NCBI GenBank assembly: GCA_021793715.1
Contig: JAJYSF010000006.1
Location: 1-12,164 of the forward strand
Reading direction: 5' to 3'
DNA from: Actinomycetes bacterium
GTDB lineage: Bacteria; Actinomycetota; Actinomycetes; Actinomycetales; Microbacteriaceae
DNA: 12,164 nt
Shown here: positions 1-6,927 of the stretch, one piece after another
Numbering within the stretch: position 1 is the first letter of the stretch
Layout of the letters: each line of letters begins with the position of its first letter
The notes under the pieces: generated by a model
Databases searched by the model: none
What the model saw: the letters and a program-made list of their open reading frames with translations, nothing else
Told to the model about the DNA's origin: nothing
Made by a program: the position numbers and the translations under genes

Positions 1-1080
1 GGAGATCGCGAGAGCGATCTCCCGGCCGGTGCGGAGATCGTCCGTCGAGTATCGCGCGAAGTCACGTTCATCGATTTGGGCGCGGATCGCGCCACCAGAG
101 GTCTCAACGAGAACCCGCAAGGACATGCCGAGATACGTCACGTGGCGAATCGTTCCCAGAATCACGCCCTCGGACGTGCCGTCGCTGCGCACGATCTCGA
201 GGTGGCTCGCGCGAAAGGCGACGAGCACGCGGTCACCGGGCGAATGCGAATTCCGGAGTGCCATCTCGACCCGAGCACCGATACCGTCGAGCTCCACCAC
301 GGCGGACTGAGCGGCCGTCGTGACGACTCGGGCAGGAAGGATGTTCTGGAATCCCATGAAGTCCGCGACGAAGGCGTTCCTCGGGTTCGCGTAAAGCTCG
401 CGCGGAGTGCCGACCTGTTCGATCTGTCCAGCCTTCATGACGACGACGCGATCCGCGAGAGCGATCGCCTCCTCTTGGTCGTGGGTCACGTAAACCGACG
501 TCGTGCCCAGCTCATCGTGCAGTTCGCGTATCTGCGTTCGCATGGAATGCCGGAGCTTCACATCCAGGTTGGACAACGGCTCATCGAAGAGGACGAGCGA
601 TGAGCGATTCGCCATCGCGCGAGCGAGCGCGACCCGCTGCTGCTGACCGCCCGACAGTGCAACAGCCAGGTCGTCTGCCCTGGGCTGAAGATGTACGCGT
701 TCGAGCATTTCATCAACGCGCTGTCTGCGCTCGTTCGCCGGTGTTTTGGCGAGCTTCAGCGGGTACCCGACAGTCTGGGACACCGTCATATGCGGCCAGA
801 GAGCGTAGCTCTGGAACACCATGCCGATCGCACGTTTCTCGGGTGGGACGAACTGCGAGCTGTCATAGGAGAACACCGTGCGGCCTCCGATCTCGATCTC
901 TCCACTCGTCGGGACCTCAAGCCCGGCGAGGCAGCGCAATGTGGTCGTCTTGCCGCAACCGCTTGGACCGAGCAACGTGACGAACTCGCCCTCGGCAATA
1001 TCGAGTGACAGGTCGTCGACAGCGAACGTTTCGGCCGAACCGTATCGTTTGCTCAGGCGTCGGAGCGTGACAGCGCTCAT
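1..1080 (-). CDS. ABC transporter ATP-binding protein (Fe3+/polyamine/organic-anion importer type), 3' end off window
   Basis: Cytoplasmic ATPase subunit of an ABC importer. Reading leftward from ATG at 1080, 360 codons stay open to base 1, so only the extreme C-terminus is missing (the family usually has about 350-370 residues). Visible motifs: Walker A GPSGCGKTT (residues 38-46), Q-loop at VFQ (88-90), signature LSGGQQQR (142-149), Walker B LVLFDEP (162-168), D-loop SNLD and switch His200 in VTHD. Residues from about 245 on form a TOBE-like C-terminal part, as in PotA/FbpC/UgpC-type ATPases. The ATG overlaps the dioxygenase stop as ATGA, implying translational coupling. It is the third gene of the permease-dioxygenase-ATPase operon and is presumably the partner of the fused permease. 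Substrate is not determinable; an iron(III), polyamine or carboxylate importer all fit. The class is certain; specificity is open. Confidence 0.95.
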   Translation of the reverse strand, partial: MSAVTLRRLSKRYGSAETFAVDDLSLDIAEGEFVTLLGPSGCGKTTTLRCLAGLEVPTSGEIEIGGRTVFSYDSSQFVPPEKRAIGMVFQSYALWPHMTVSQTVGYPLKLAKTPANERRQRVDEMLERVHLQPRADDLAVALSGGQQQRVALARAMANRSSLVLFDEPLSNLDVKLRHSMRTQIRELHDELGTTSVYVTHDQEEAIALADRVVVMKAGQIEQVGTPRELYANPRNAFVADFMGFQNILPARVVTTAAQSAVVELDGIGARVEMALRNSHSPGDRVLVAFRASHLEIVRSDGTSEGVILGTIRHVTYLGMSLRVLVETSGGAIRAQIDERDFARYSTDDLRTGREIALAIS

Positions 1081-2099
1081 TGCGTCGGCGCCTTCCACGT
1101 CATGAACCCCATTCCGCATCCAGTGCCAGCATCCGTGCGGTAGGCCGGGACGTAATCGACCACTTCGGCCTGAAGTGACGCGGCGTTCGCCGCGGCTCCG
1201 GCAACGATCCAGTTGCGGATTTCGGAGGAACCGGCGACGAGGACGTCGTTCTCGAGCGCGCGCAATGGCTGGGCGTCGCCGGCAGTGAATGCATCAAGGA
1301 CGGTATTGTCCAGGCCCTCATCGACGACGAAGTGCGAGAGCCCGCCTGAACCGACGATGCCGATCCGGATGTCTTCGGGGTAGCTCTTGATCGCGGCCTC
1401 GAGAGCGGTTCCGAAGTCGTACGATCGCGCGGCGCTGGGCGGGTTCGGATGCCAGAACGTATTGACGAAGATCGGGACGATGGGTACTGGCACGTCTCCC
1501 TTGAGCACCTGCTGCATGATGAAGCCCCACCCGTGGGGGATACCATGGTCGCCGAATTTGCCCGCCGGGAGCTGCTGAGAGGCAGCGATATCGAAGCCCT
1601 GTGCTTGTACTGATTCGATGAGGTGCAGGGCGAGATCGCTATGACACTGCCGAGTCGTACTCACGTCAGGCACGTTCTTCGCTTCGGCGACGGAAAGTCC
1701 CGGAGCCATCGCGTCCAGGTCATCCTGGCTGAGTGGTTCGTGCTGAACCGTGTCACCCCAGTAGACGACGAACGGAGCCAGATGTTCGTCGCTGAACGTC
1801 TCCTTGTGGTCACTGCTGATGATCACCAATACGTCGACTTCCGACGACCGGACGAACTCCTCGAGCTGGTCGATGGCGGACCGGCATCGCGCGAATTTTT
1901 CGCGGAATGTCTCCACGCCAAGCTCGTCGCCGAATGCCGAGTTGCGCAGCGAGCTCAACTCGCCAAATGAATAGGTCTGGCCGCGAAACGCGAGGCGCTC
2001 ATTCCGCTTGTCCGCAGCTGCACGCGCATCCCAATTTTCGGGCGGAGTGCCGAGTTGCGGTGCGTGTGAAGTGGCGAAGGCCATTGTGAGGGATGCCAT
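1077..2099 (-). CDS. LigB-family class III extradiol ring-cleavage dioxygenase
   Basis: Predicted Fe(II)-dependent, cytosolic enzyme that opens catechol-type rings. Numbering from ATG 2099 gives 340 residues. His12 (TSHAPQL) matches the first iron ligand position of LigB. His98 (SSDHKETF) is the likely second iron His, Glu293 (SSEIRNW) the likely third ligand, and His256 (GSGGLSH) the likely catalytic base, with DHG-IPHG at 184-190. An in-frame ATG lies 12 bases upstream (2111), but a GGAGA sits between the two and is well placed for 2099. The protein is longer than LigB or MhpB (about 300-315) through an insertion before His98, and lacks the LigA-like domain of gallate dioxygenases (about 420). 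It lies 35 bases after the permease and overlaps the ATPase start by ATGA. The neighbouring LigJ-like hydratase and RraA-type aldolase suggest gallate, protocatechuate or a related carboxylated catechol as substrate, which is inference. Confidence 0.87.
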   Translation of the reverse strand: MASLTMAFATSHAPQLGTPPENWDARAAADKRNERLAFRGQTYSFGELSSLRNSAFGDELGVETFREKFARCRSAIDQLEEFVRSSEVDVLVIISSDHKETFSDEHLAPFVVYWGDTVQHEPLSQDDLDAMAPGLSVAEAKNVPDVSTTRQCHSDLALHLIESVQAQGFDIAASQQLPAGKFGDHGIPHGWGFIMQQVLKGDVPVPIVPIFVNTFWHPNPPSAARSYDFGTALEAAIKSYPEDIRIGIVGSGGLSHFVVDEGLDNTVLDAFTAGDAQPLRALENDVLVAGSSEIRNWIVAGAAANAASLQAEVVDYVPAYRTDAGTGCGMGFMTWKAPTQ

Positions 2100-2103
2100 G
2101 TCT

Positions 2104-2108
2104 TCTCC
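2104..2108 (-). promoter_or_regulatory. Ribosome binding site GGAGA deciding the dioxygenase start
   Basis: On the minus strand GGAGA lies 4 bases before ATG 2099 and falls inside the upstream in-frame ATG-started extension. The 2111 ATG itself has no purine-rich sequence in front of it. The 2099 start also puts the first iron His at residue 12, as in LigB. Confidence 0.7.
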
Positions 2109-2134
2109 CATCCAGGATCGGTTGATAAACGTTG

Positions 2135-3922
2135 TCAGTTGTTTGTCTCGGCGGCGGTCGACGATGCGGCGGGGGTCGCCTCACCGGATGGCGATGCGGC
2201 TCGCCCGGGTACGCGATACCGGCGGGCCATGATCGTGGCGATGCGTTGCAGCGCCAGGAGGAGGAGCATTCCGGCCGTGAGTGTTGCCAGCACGAGAATG
2301 AGGAGTGCTGCCGCTCGCGACGAGTAGCCCTGCGTGTTCATGTCGTACACCAACAGCGGCACGGTCGGCGTCAGAGATGATGACAGCAGAACGGGAATCG
2401 AGAGGTTGCCAGAGATCACGATCGCGACCACGAACCACGCCGCGAAGAAGCTGGGCGCAATCAGCGGCAAGACGACGCCGAACACCACGCGGGCCGGGTG
2501 TGCGCCGCTGATGCGAGAAGCCTCCTCGAGCTCGCGATTGATTTGCATGAGGGCGGGCTGAATCGCGCGGGTGGCGATCGGTGTCGCGGCGATGACGAGG
2601 CCCAGCCCGACGAGCAGCATCGAGCCGTACAGTTGGCGGACGCCCGGCAGACTGACGTACGTCCACGCAAGCCCGAGAGCGAGAACAATGCCAGGCAGGG
2701 TGAACGGCAGCCACGTGAGCATTTCCAAGACTCGACGCATCCAGGTTTCGTTGTGACTGACGGCGTACATCGTGATGAAAGCAAGCGCGACCGCAGCGAG
2801 ACCGCCCACCACCGCGACGATGATCGTCGAGCGAAGAGCCTCCATTGTGCGTGGGTCGCTGAAGAGCATCTCGTAGTTCGCTGTGGAGTAGACATCGCCG
2901 CCGAAGAATGGCTGGAAACTTCCGAGGAGGAGCTGCGCGAGCGGGAGAGCGACTCCGAAGAGGACGTACAGGGCGATGACTCCCGTACCCACCCAGCGCC
3001 AGCCGCCGATTTCCCACGGCGCTGTGTCATAGCCCTTGCCTGTCACCGTCGTGTATTTCTTGCGGCCGAGCACACGCCACTGCACGGCGACCATAAGAAG
3101 CACGAGCGCGACGAGTACCAATGAGAGGACGCTGGCACCGCCATAGTCGGCTGGCGTCTGGTCAGCGATGTAGCCGTACACCTCGGTCGAGAACACGTCG
3201 ATCCCTGCGGGCGTGCCGAGAAAGAGCGGCACCTCGAACGCCTCGAGTCCGATGATCAGATTCAGGATGACCACGCCGGAGATCGCGGGCATCAGAACCG
3301 CCAGGTCGATGCTAAAAATCGTCCGGATCCTGCTCGCTCCTGACATCTGCGCGGCCTCCTCCAGCGTCCGGTCCATAGCGCGGAACGGACCGAGCAGCAG
3401 AAGATAGCAGAAGGATGTCCCCTTCAGCACCATCACGGACACCAGGCCCGGCCAGGAATACGCAGAGAACAGCGGCTCTTCACCGCCCGTCAATGCCATC
3501 CACCACTGGTTGACCTGCCCGAGGCGGGGGTTCCAGAGCATGCCCCAGCTCATGGCGTAGAACAGCGGTGGAAGGGCGAGGACAAGCACCATGATGGGCG
3601 TCACGATCCGGCGCAACGGAGCGGTACTTCTCACCGCGAAGAAAACGAGCACCAGTGCGAGAAGGACGGAGAATGCTGCGCACACGACGGCAATCGCAAG
3701 GGAGTTGACGAATGTCGAGTAGGTACTCGCGCCGCCGAGCGTGCGGCCGAAGGCATCGAATGACCATTGCGGCGGTTGCCCCGGGGGCGCGTTTCGGAAT
3801 GCACCCACAACGAGCATCACAACAGGCAATGCGAACAGCAGCACGGCTACGACCACCAGCGGTAGCATGCTGCGTCGAGTGGTGAATGCACCGTTGCTCG
3901 GTTGCCGACGGATCTTCATCAC
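2135..3922 (-). CDS. Fused two-domain ABC transporter permease (FbpB/AfuB type)
   Basis: Inner-membrane channel of an ABC importer, 595 residues, built as two concatenated BPD_transp_1 permease units, so one chain replaces the usual dimer. The first segment begins at about residue 19 (LPLVVVAVLLFALPVVMLV). Both halves carry an EAA loop that docks to the ATPase: EEAAQMSGASRIRTIFSIDL and EEASRISGAHPARVVFGVVL. About a dozen hydrophobic segments are apparent, and the tail is Ala/Ser/Thr-rich. The start is GTG 3922, immediately followed by ATG 3919; GAGGTGG lies 7 bases upstream of the GTG, which slightly favours it. This is the first gene of the operon, followed by the dioxygenase and the ATPase. 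Fused permeases of this class usually serve iron(III) but also phosphonate, polyamine or carboxylate systems. The substrate-binding protein that would decide is not in the window. Confidence 0.93.
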   Translation of the reverse strand: MMKIRRQPSNGAFTTRRSMLPLVVVAVLLFALPVVMLVVGAFRNAPPGQPPQWSFDAFGRTLGGASTYSTFVNSLAIAVVCAAFSVLLALVLVFFAVRSTAPLRRIVTPIMVLVLALPPLFYAMSWGMLWNPRLGQVNQWWMALTGGEEPLFSAYSWPGLVSVMVLKGTSFCYLLLLGPFRAMDRTLEEAAQMSGASRIRTIFSIDLAVLMPAISGVVILNLIIGLEAFEVPLFLGTPAGIDVFSTEVYGYIADQTPADYGGASVLSLVLVALVLLMVAVQWRVLGRKKYTTVTGKGYDTAPWEIGGWRWVGTGVIALYVLFGVALPLAQLLLGSFQPFFGGDVYSTANYEMLFSDPRTMEALRSTIIVAVVGGLAAVALAFITMYAVSHNETWMRRVLEMLTWLPFTLPGIVLALGLAWTYVSLPGVRQLYGSMLLVGLGLVIAATPIATRAIQPALMQINRELEEASRISGAHPARVVFGVVLPLIAPSFFAAWFVVAIVISGNLSIPVLLSSSLTPTVPLLVYDMNTQGYSSRAAALLILVLATLTAGMLLLLALQRIATIMARRYRVPGRAASPSGEATPAASSTAAETNN

Positions 3923-4070
3923 GCGGGGACCACCTCACTCTTCTCTGAGTCTCGGGCTCACCCAAGGAGTACCATCAATCTGCGCCACGGGCGCCCGACA
4001 GCGGGAACAGAAATGTCTAACGTCCCGCAGAGCGGAATCGCACCGCGACCAGGATGTGCATAATGGCTTC
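3923..4070. promoter_or_regulatory. Divergent promoter/operator region between the permease operon and the IclR gene
   Basis: 148 bases separate the divergent starts. An inverted repeat GCGGGA (4001-4006) / TCCCGC (4023-4028) with a 16-base spacer is the best operator candidate, because IclR regulators commonly bind between themselves and their target operon. GCGG-N7-CCGC follows at 4032-4046. On the plus strand CATAAT (4059-4064) is a good -10 box for the IclR gene. I see no convincing -35/-10 pair for the minus-strand operon. Confidence 0.5.
4059..4064 (+). promoter_or_regulatory. -10 box CATAAT for a leaderless iclR-type mRNA
   Basis: CATAAT differs from TATAAT in one base and ends exactly 6 bases before ATG 4071, so transcription would start at the A of the start codon. 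No Shine-Dalgarno sequence lies at a usable distance from 4071 (AGGA at 4051-4054 is too far). The -35 region is weak. Confidence 0.55.
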
Positions 4071-4844
4071 ATGTCCAAAGGGCTCACGACTCCGCCTCCA
4101 CCCGATCGCATCGAGTCGGTCGACCATGCGCTTCGTGTGCTCAGCATGCTCGACGACCACAGCGAGCTCCGAGTCTCGATGGTCGCGGACGAATTGGGGG
4201 TCGCTCGGTCGACGGCGCACCGGCTGCTTGTCACGCTGGCGTGGAGACAATTTCTCGTACAGGATCGCGTTACTCGTGCGTTTCGTGCGGGGACCGCGCT
4301 GATCGAACTCGGGCTGCGGTCCATCAGCGAATTCGACCTGCGCCGCTTCGCAGAGCCGCACATGAAGACACTTGCTGAGCAGCTCGGAGAGACGGTGAAC
4401 ATCATCGTCCTGGATGGTGCGAACGCAAAATTCATCGGCGGCGTCGAGGGGCCGAAGGTTGTGCGAACTCGAGTCGCGACGGGACTCGTTCTGCCGGCTT
4501 ATGCTACCTCCGGCGGGAAGGTGCTCCTCGCCTCACTTCCGCCGGAGACGATTCGAGAGCTCTACCCTCGAGGCTTGAAGAAGGTCACGGCGCAGACACG
4601 CAAGACGACCGCGCAACTCCGTGAAGAGCTCGCTTACGTGCAGCTGAAGGGGTACGCGTTCAACGACGAGGAGAGCGCCCATGGACTTCGGGCGATCGCA
4701 GTGCCCGTGAGAGACCGCATCGGTCGAACGATTGCCGCTCTCGCGTGTTCCACTCCGGCCAGCCGCATGCCGAAATCCCGAGTGCATGGGCTCTACTCCG
4801 CCCTCGCCGAGGCCGCGACTCTCATCCGCAATGCTCTCCCGTGA
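4071..4844 (+). CDS. IclR-family transcriptional regulator
   Basis: DNA-binding regulator of 257 residues, the usual IclR length. The N-terminal winged helix-turn-helix spans about residues 15-75 (VDHALRVLSML, then VADELGVARSTAHRLLVTL as the recognition region). From about residue 85 comes the IclR effector-binding domain, with the family-like stretches ETVNIIVLDG, ATSGGKVLLASLP and YAFNDEESAHGLRAIAVPV. IclR proteins often control aromatic-acid catabolism and bind a pathway metabolite through this domain. It is divergent from the transporter/dioxygenase operon and convergent with the hydratase/aldolase operon, making it the obvious local regulator (inference). ATG 4071 is preferred because the reading frame further upstream overlaps the permease gene and because of the leaderless -10 spacing; an in-frame GTG at 4056 is the alternative. 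Confidence 0.93.
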   Translation: MSKGLTTPPPPDRIESVDHALRVLSMLDDHSELRVSMVADELGVARSTAHRLLVTLAWRQFLVQDRVTRAFRAGTALIELGLRSISEFDLRRFAEPHMKTLAEQLGETVNIIVLDGANAKFIGGVEGPKVVRTRVATGLVLPAYATSGGKVLLASLPPETIRELYPRGLKKVTAQTRKTTAQLREELAYVQLKGYAFNDEESAHGLRAIAVPVRDRIGRTIAALACSTPASRMPKSRVHGLYSALAEAATLIRNALP

Positions 4845-4852
4845 GCGGCCCC

Positions 4853-4870
4853 GGCACCGCTAGCGGTGCC
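4853..4870. terminator. Perfect palindrome between convergent genes, probable bidirectional terminator
   Basis: GGCACCGCTAGCGGTGCC is an 18-base perfect palindrome lying 8 bases after the IclR stop and spanning the TAG stop of the RraA-like gene (4860-4862) at its centre. Either transcript could fold into a GC-rich hairpin. There is no T-run on either side, as is common in high-GC actinobacteria, so termination is inferred from position and symmetry. Confidence 0.55.
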
Positions 4871-5507
4871 CGTCGCGGTCGAAGCCGTAGAGCGTGACGC
4901 TCGACGCTCCGTCCGCGAGTTGCCGCATGTATTCGGCCTCCTTCTGGGCGCGCTCGCGGGACCGGCTCAGTACCGCCGCGAATGCATCGTCGGGAATCGC
5001 GATGACTCCGTCCTCGTCGGCGACGACCACGTCACCGCGTCGAACGACGGCCTGTCCGCAACGCAGCGGCTTGCCGATCGCCCCGGCGTCGTCCTTTGTC
5101 GTGCCGGCGAGAGCGATCGACGTGCTGAAAACGGGGAAGCGACGTGCAGCGATGTCTCGCACGTCCCGTACTCCACCGAGGATGACGAGGCCGGAAACGC
5201 GCTGCGCCTGCGCGAACGCGGTGAGGACCTCACCCCAATAGCCGTGCTCCGCTTGTTGCGCGTCGACGACGAGGGCCTCCCCGGGCCGGGCCTGCTCGAT
5301 GGCAAGATGCAGGGAGAGGTTGTCGCCCGCGGCTGTCGCGACGGGGAGCGCCCGTGCGACGAGCGCCGCGCCCGACCATACCGGCCGTAGCGCAGGCGTT
5401 AGCAGGCAGTCCATGCCCGATGCTTCGTAGAGCGTGGCGGTGCCGAGGGTGAGGACCTCCTCGCGGACCGCGTCGAGGTCGTAACGTGAATGCTGTGAGC
5501 CGGACAT
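4860..5507 (-). CDS. RraA-like / HMG-CHA aldolase-family protein (probable 4-carboxy-4-hydroxy-2-oxoadipate aldolase)
   Basis: A 215-residue protein of the RraA/class II HMG-aldolase fold, typical length 200-240. Family marks are GDNLSLHLAIEQARPGEALV (61-80), the active-site GGVRD with Arg114 and Asp115, the GTTKDDAG-IGKP loop (135-147) and RRGDVVVADEDGVIAIP (156-172). In LigK/GalC-type aldolases the Arg-Asp pair and a metal support retro-aldol cleavage of 4-carboxy-4-hydroxy-2-oxoadipate to pyruvate and oxaloacetate, with oxaloacetate decarboxylase side activity. Start ATG 5507 lies 7 bases after the hydratase stop and has no strong ribosome binding site, so coupled re-initiation is likely. 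Extending to 5567 would overlap the hydratase and adds an unconserved leader. The adjoining LigJ-like gene makes the aldolase role the best reading; other RraA-like roles remain possible. Confidence 0.85.
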   Translation of the reverse strand: MSGSQHSRYDLDAVREEVLTLGTATLYEASGMDCLLTPALRPVWSGAALVARALPVATAAGDNLSLHLAIEQARPGEALVVDAQQAEHGYWGEVLTAFAQAQRVSGLVILGGVRDVRDIAARRFPVFSTSIALAGTTKDDAGAIGKPLRCGQAVVRRGDVVVADEDGVIAIPDDAFAAVLSRSRERAQKEAEYMRQLADGASSVTLYGFDRDGHR

Positions 5508-5514
5508 CGGTGGA

Positions 5515-6513
5515 CTACAGCCGGAAGAGTGTCTTGGCGTTGCTCTCAAACAGCCGCGAGCGGTCATCGTCCGTGAGCCAGTCGATGTCCTCGATCAGCA
5601 GATGGATGTCATCGATCCACCGCCCCGTGTTGGGGTCGACGTGCGATCCCGTGCCGGGCTTCTCGGATCCGAACACCGTTCGGTCGGAGCCGACGGCACG
5701 AATCAGTAGTTCGATGGAGTCCTGCGTGTACAGGCAGGTGTCGTAGTAGAGCTTGCGGAGCTGATCGCGGAACGTCGTGCCCTTGCGCATTGCGGCTGGG
5801 AAGAACCGACCGCGCTGGTAGGGGATTGCGCCTCCGCCGTGGGAGACGATGATCTTGAGGTCGGGGAAGTCGTCGAAAACCGATGAGTTGATCAAACCGA
5901 TGACCGCGATCGTCTCTTCCTGAATGAAGTGCAGTGAGTACGTTTCGCGCGCCGGCGGCCGGCAGCCAGCGGAATGGAGCAGGATGGGCACGTCCAACTC
6001 GCTCACGGCTTCCCAGATCGGGTACCAGAATCGGTCGCCGAGTGCGGGCGGCTGCGCGGTGCCCTCATAGGGGTCCGTGTTCAGCATCACGCCGACGAAC
6101 CCCAGCTCCGTGACGGCACGACGCAGCTCGGCTGCCCACTGCTCAGGGCTGGTGTCCATGCTCTGCGGCAAGCCGGCGACGCCCCGGAACCGGTCCGGTT
6201 CCAGCGACACGGAGCGAGCGATCACGTCGTTCGTCTCGGCGGTGAACCACTCGACGAGCTTCGCCTGTTCGCTGTGCATCATCTGGTATGGACGCGGAGA
6301 GATCAGCTGGAGATCGATTCCCGCGTTGTCGAGATGATCCATGTGTGACACGTTGCCGAAGCTCGGGTTCGGAGCGTCAAGCGCTGCGCGAAGGGTTTCG
6401 TCGGTCACTCCCGCGCTGCCCCGGCCGTGCGCACCGCGGTGGGAAAGGAGGCCGGCCTTGTACGCGTACAGGGAAGCGGGGGCTGTAACGTGTCCGTGGA
6501 TATCGATCTTCAT
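5515..6513 (-). CDS. ligJ: Amidohydrolase-superfamily 4-oxalomesaconate hydratase (LigJ-like)
   Basis: 332 residues from ATG 6513, close to LigJ (about 340). The expected role is to hydrate 4-oxalomesaconate to 4-carboxy-4-hydroxy-2-oxoadipate in the cytosol, feeding the aldolase encoded next. Amidohydrolase features: N-terminal metal motif HGH (residues 6-8), LLHSAG (His180), IVSHGGGAIPYQRGR (His225) and FGSEKPGTGS. Decarboxylases of the related ACMSD group carry Asp in the last motif. Here it is Glu, at residue 284 from this start, which agrees with my recollection of Glu284 as the catalytic residue of Sphingobium LigJ. An in-frame ATG at 6528 lacks a ribosome binding site, whereas GGAGA lies 4 bases before 6513. 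First gene of a two-gene operon with the aldolase. The alternative is an ACMSD-like decarboxylase of unknown substrate. Confidence 0.85.
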   Translation of the reverse strand: MKIDIHGHVTAPASLYAYKAGLLSHRGAHGRGSAGVTDETLRAALDAPNPSFGNVSHMDHLDNAGIDLQLISPRPYQMMHSEQAKLVEWFTAETNDVIARSVSLEPDRFRGVAGLPQSMDTSPEQWAAELRRAVTELGFVGVMLNTDPYEGTAQPPALGDRFWYPIWEAVSELDVPILLHSAGCRPPARETYSLHFIQEETIAVIGLINSSVFDDFPDLKIIVSHGGGAIPYQRGRFFPAAMRKGTTFRDQLRKLYYDTCLYTQDSIELLIRAVGSDRTVFGSEKPGTGSHVDPNTGRWIDDIHLLIEDIDWLTDDDRSRLFESNAKTLFRL

Positions 6514-6517
6514 GAAT

Positions 6518-6522
6518 TCTCC
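6518..6522 (-). promoter_or_regulatory. Ribosome binding site GGAGA deciding the hydratase start
   Basis: GGAGA lies 4 bases before ATG 6513 and downstream of the competing in-frame ATG at 6528, which has no purine-rich stretch before it. The shorter start also gives the family-typical N-terminus MKIDIHGH. Confidence 0.7.
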
Positions 6523-6825
6523 AGCCATTTGAGTGAGACGGTACGTTGCCGAAGCGTATGACTCGCCGGGTTATCAACTGCCGTCGATCGAGGATCTCTC
6601 ATCGCTGAGCCAAGGCCGATATCCCACTGTACGCAATCACCCTGCCGCTGCCATTCCGTCTATTGGAACTGGCCACCCTCCTCGACAGTCGGCGGCGTAG
6701 AGGCGCGACGTTTCGGAGTGCTCCTCGCATGCGTGACCCGGCGCGTCCGCTCGCGCGGAGAATCGCCGTTTCCTCGGACGGATCTGGGTGATGGGATCCG
6801 CGGGGGCGGCCAATCGCCGCGACTC

Positions 6826-6848
6826 CGGCACGGCGTCTGGCCGTGCCG
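6826..6848. repeat. 9-bp inverted repeat (hairpin) in the divergent intergenic region
   Basis: CGGCACGGC (6826-6834) pairs perfectly with GCCGTGCCG (6840-6848) around a 5-base loop GTCTG. There is no T-run on either side, and it lies upstream of both flanking genes, so a terminator role makes little sense here. It may be an operator or an RNA structure; the role is unknown. Confidence 0.6.
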
Positions 6849-6851
6849 TGT

Positions 6852-6880
6852 CTGGCATGCGCGCTCCGCGATCGCATAGT
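6852..6880 (+). promoter_or_regulatory. Candidate sigma70-type promoter for the 219-residue gene
   Basis: CTGGCA (6852-6857) and CATAGT (6875-6880) are separated by exactly 17 bases; each matches consensus at four of six positions. The predicted start near 6887 would leave a leader of about 40 bases containing the AGGGGG ribosome binding site. The -35 lies directly after the hairpin at 6826-6848. Confidence 0.35.
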
Positions 6881-6927
6881 CTGCCGGTCAGAGGACGAAT
6901 GCCGGTGAGGGGACCAGGGGGTGGCCG

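Larger units (their letters stand above)
6514..6927. other. 414-base divergent intergenic region, no gene seen
   Basis: It separates the minus-strand hydratase operon from the plus-strand 219-residue gene and must hold both promoters. Reading frames crossing it are Arg/Pro-rich, overlap the real gene antisense and show no family motif. It contains a strong hairpin at 6826-6848 and a candidate promoter at 6852-6880 for the plus-strand gene. TTATCAACTGCC at 6571-6582 partly resembles CCATCAATCTGC at 3972-3983, each 50-60 bases before a minus-strand operon. No tRNA-like fold was recognised. Confidence 0.6.

Noticed and set aside
76..1008. Several plus-strand open frames opposite the ABC ATPase
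   Set aside because: They are antisense to an ATPase with all its motifs intact, which continues off the left edge and so is easy to miss as a closed frame.
3741..4070. 110-codon N-terminal extension of the IclR frame
   Set aside because: It runs antisense over the start of the permease gene and the divergent promoter; IclR-like sequence begins only after ATG 4071.
5508..5567. 20-codon upstream extension of the RraA-like protein
   Set aside because: It would overlap the hydratase gene by 53 bases, and the added residues show no family resemblance; ATG 5507 follows the hydratase stop by 7 bases.
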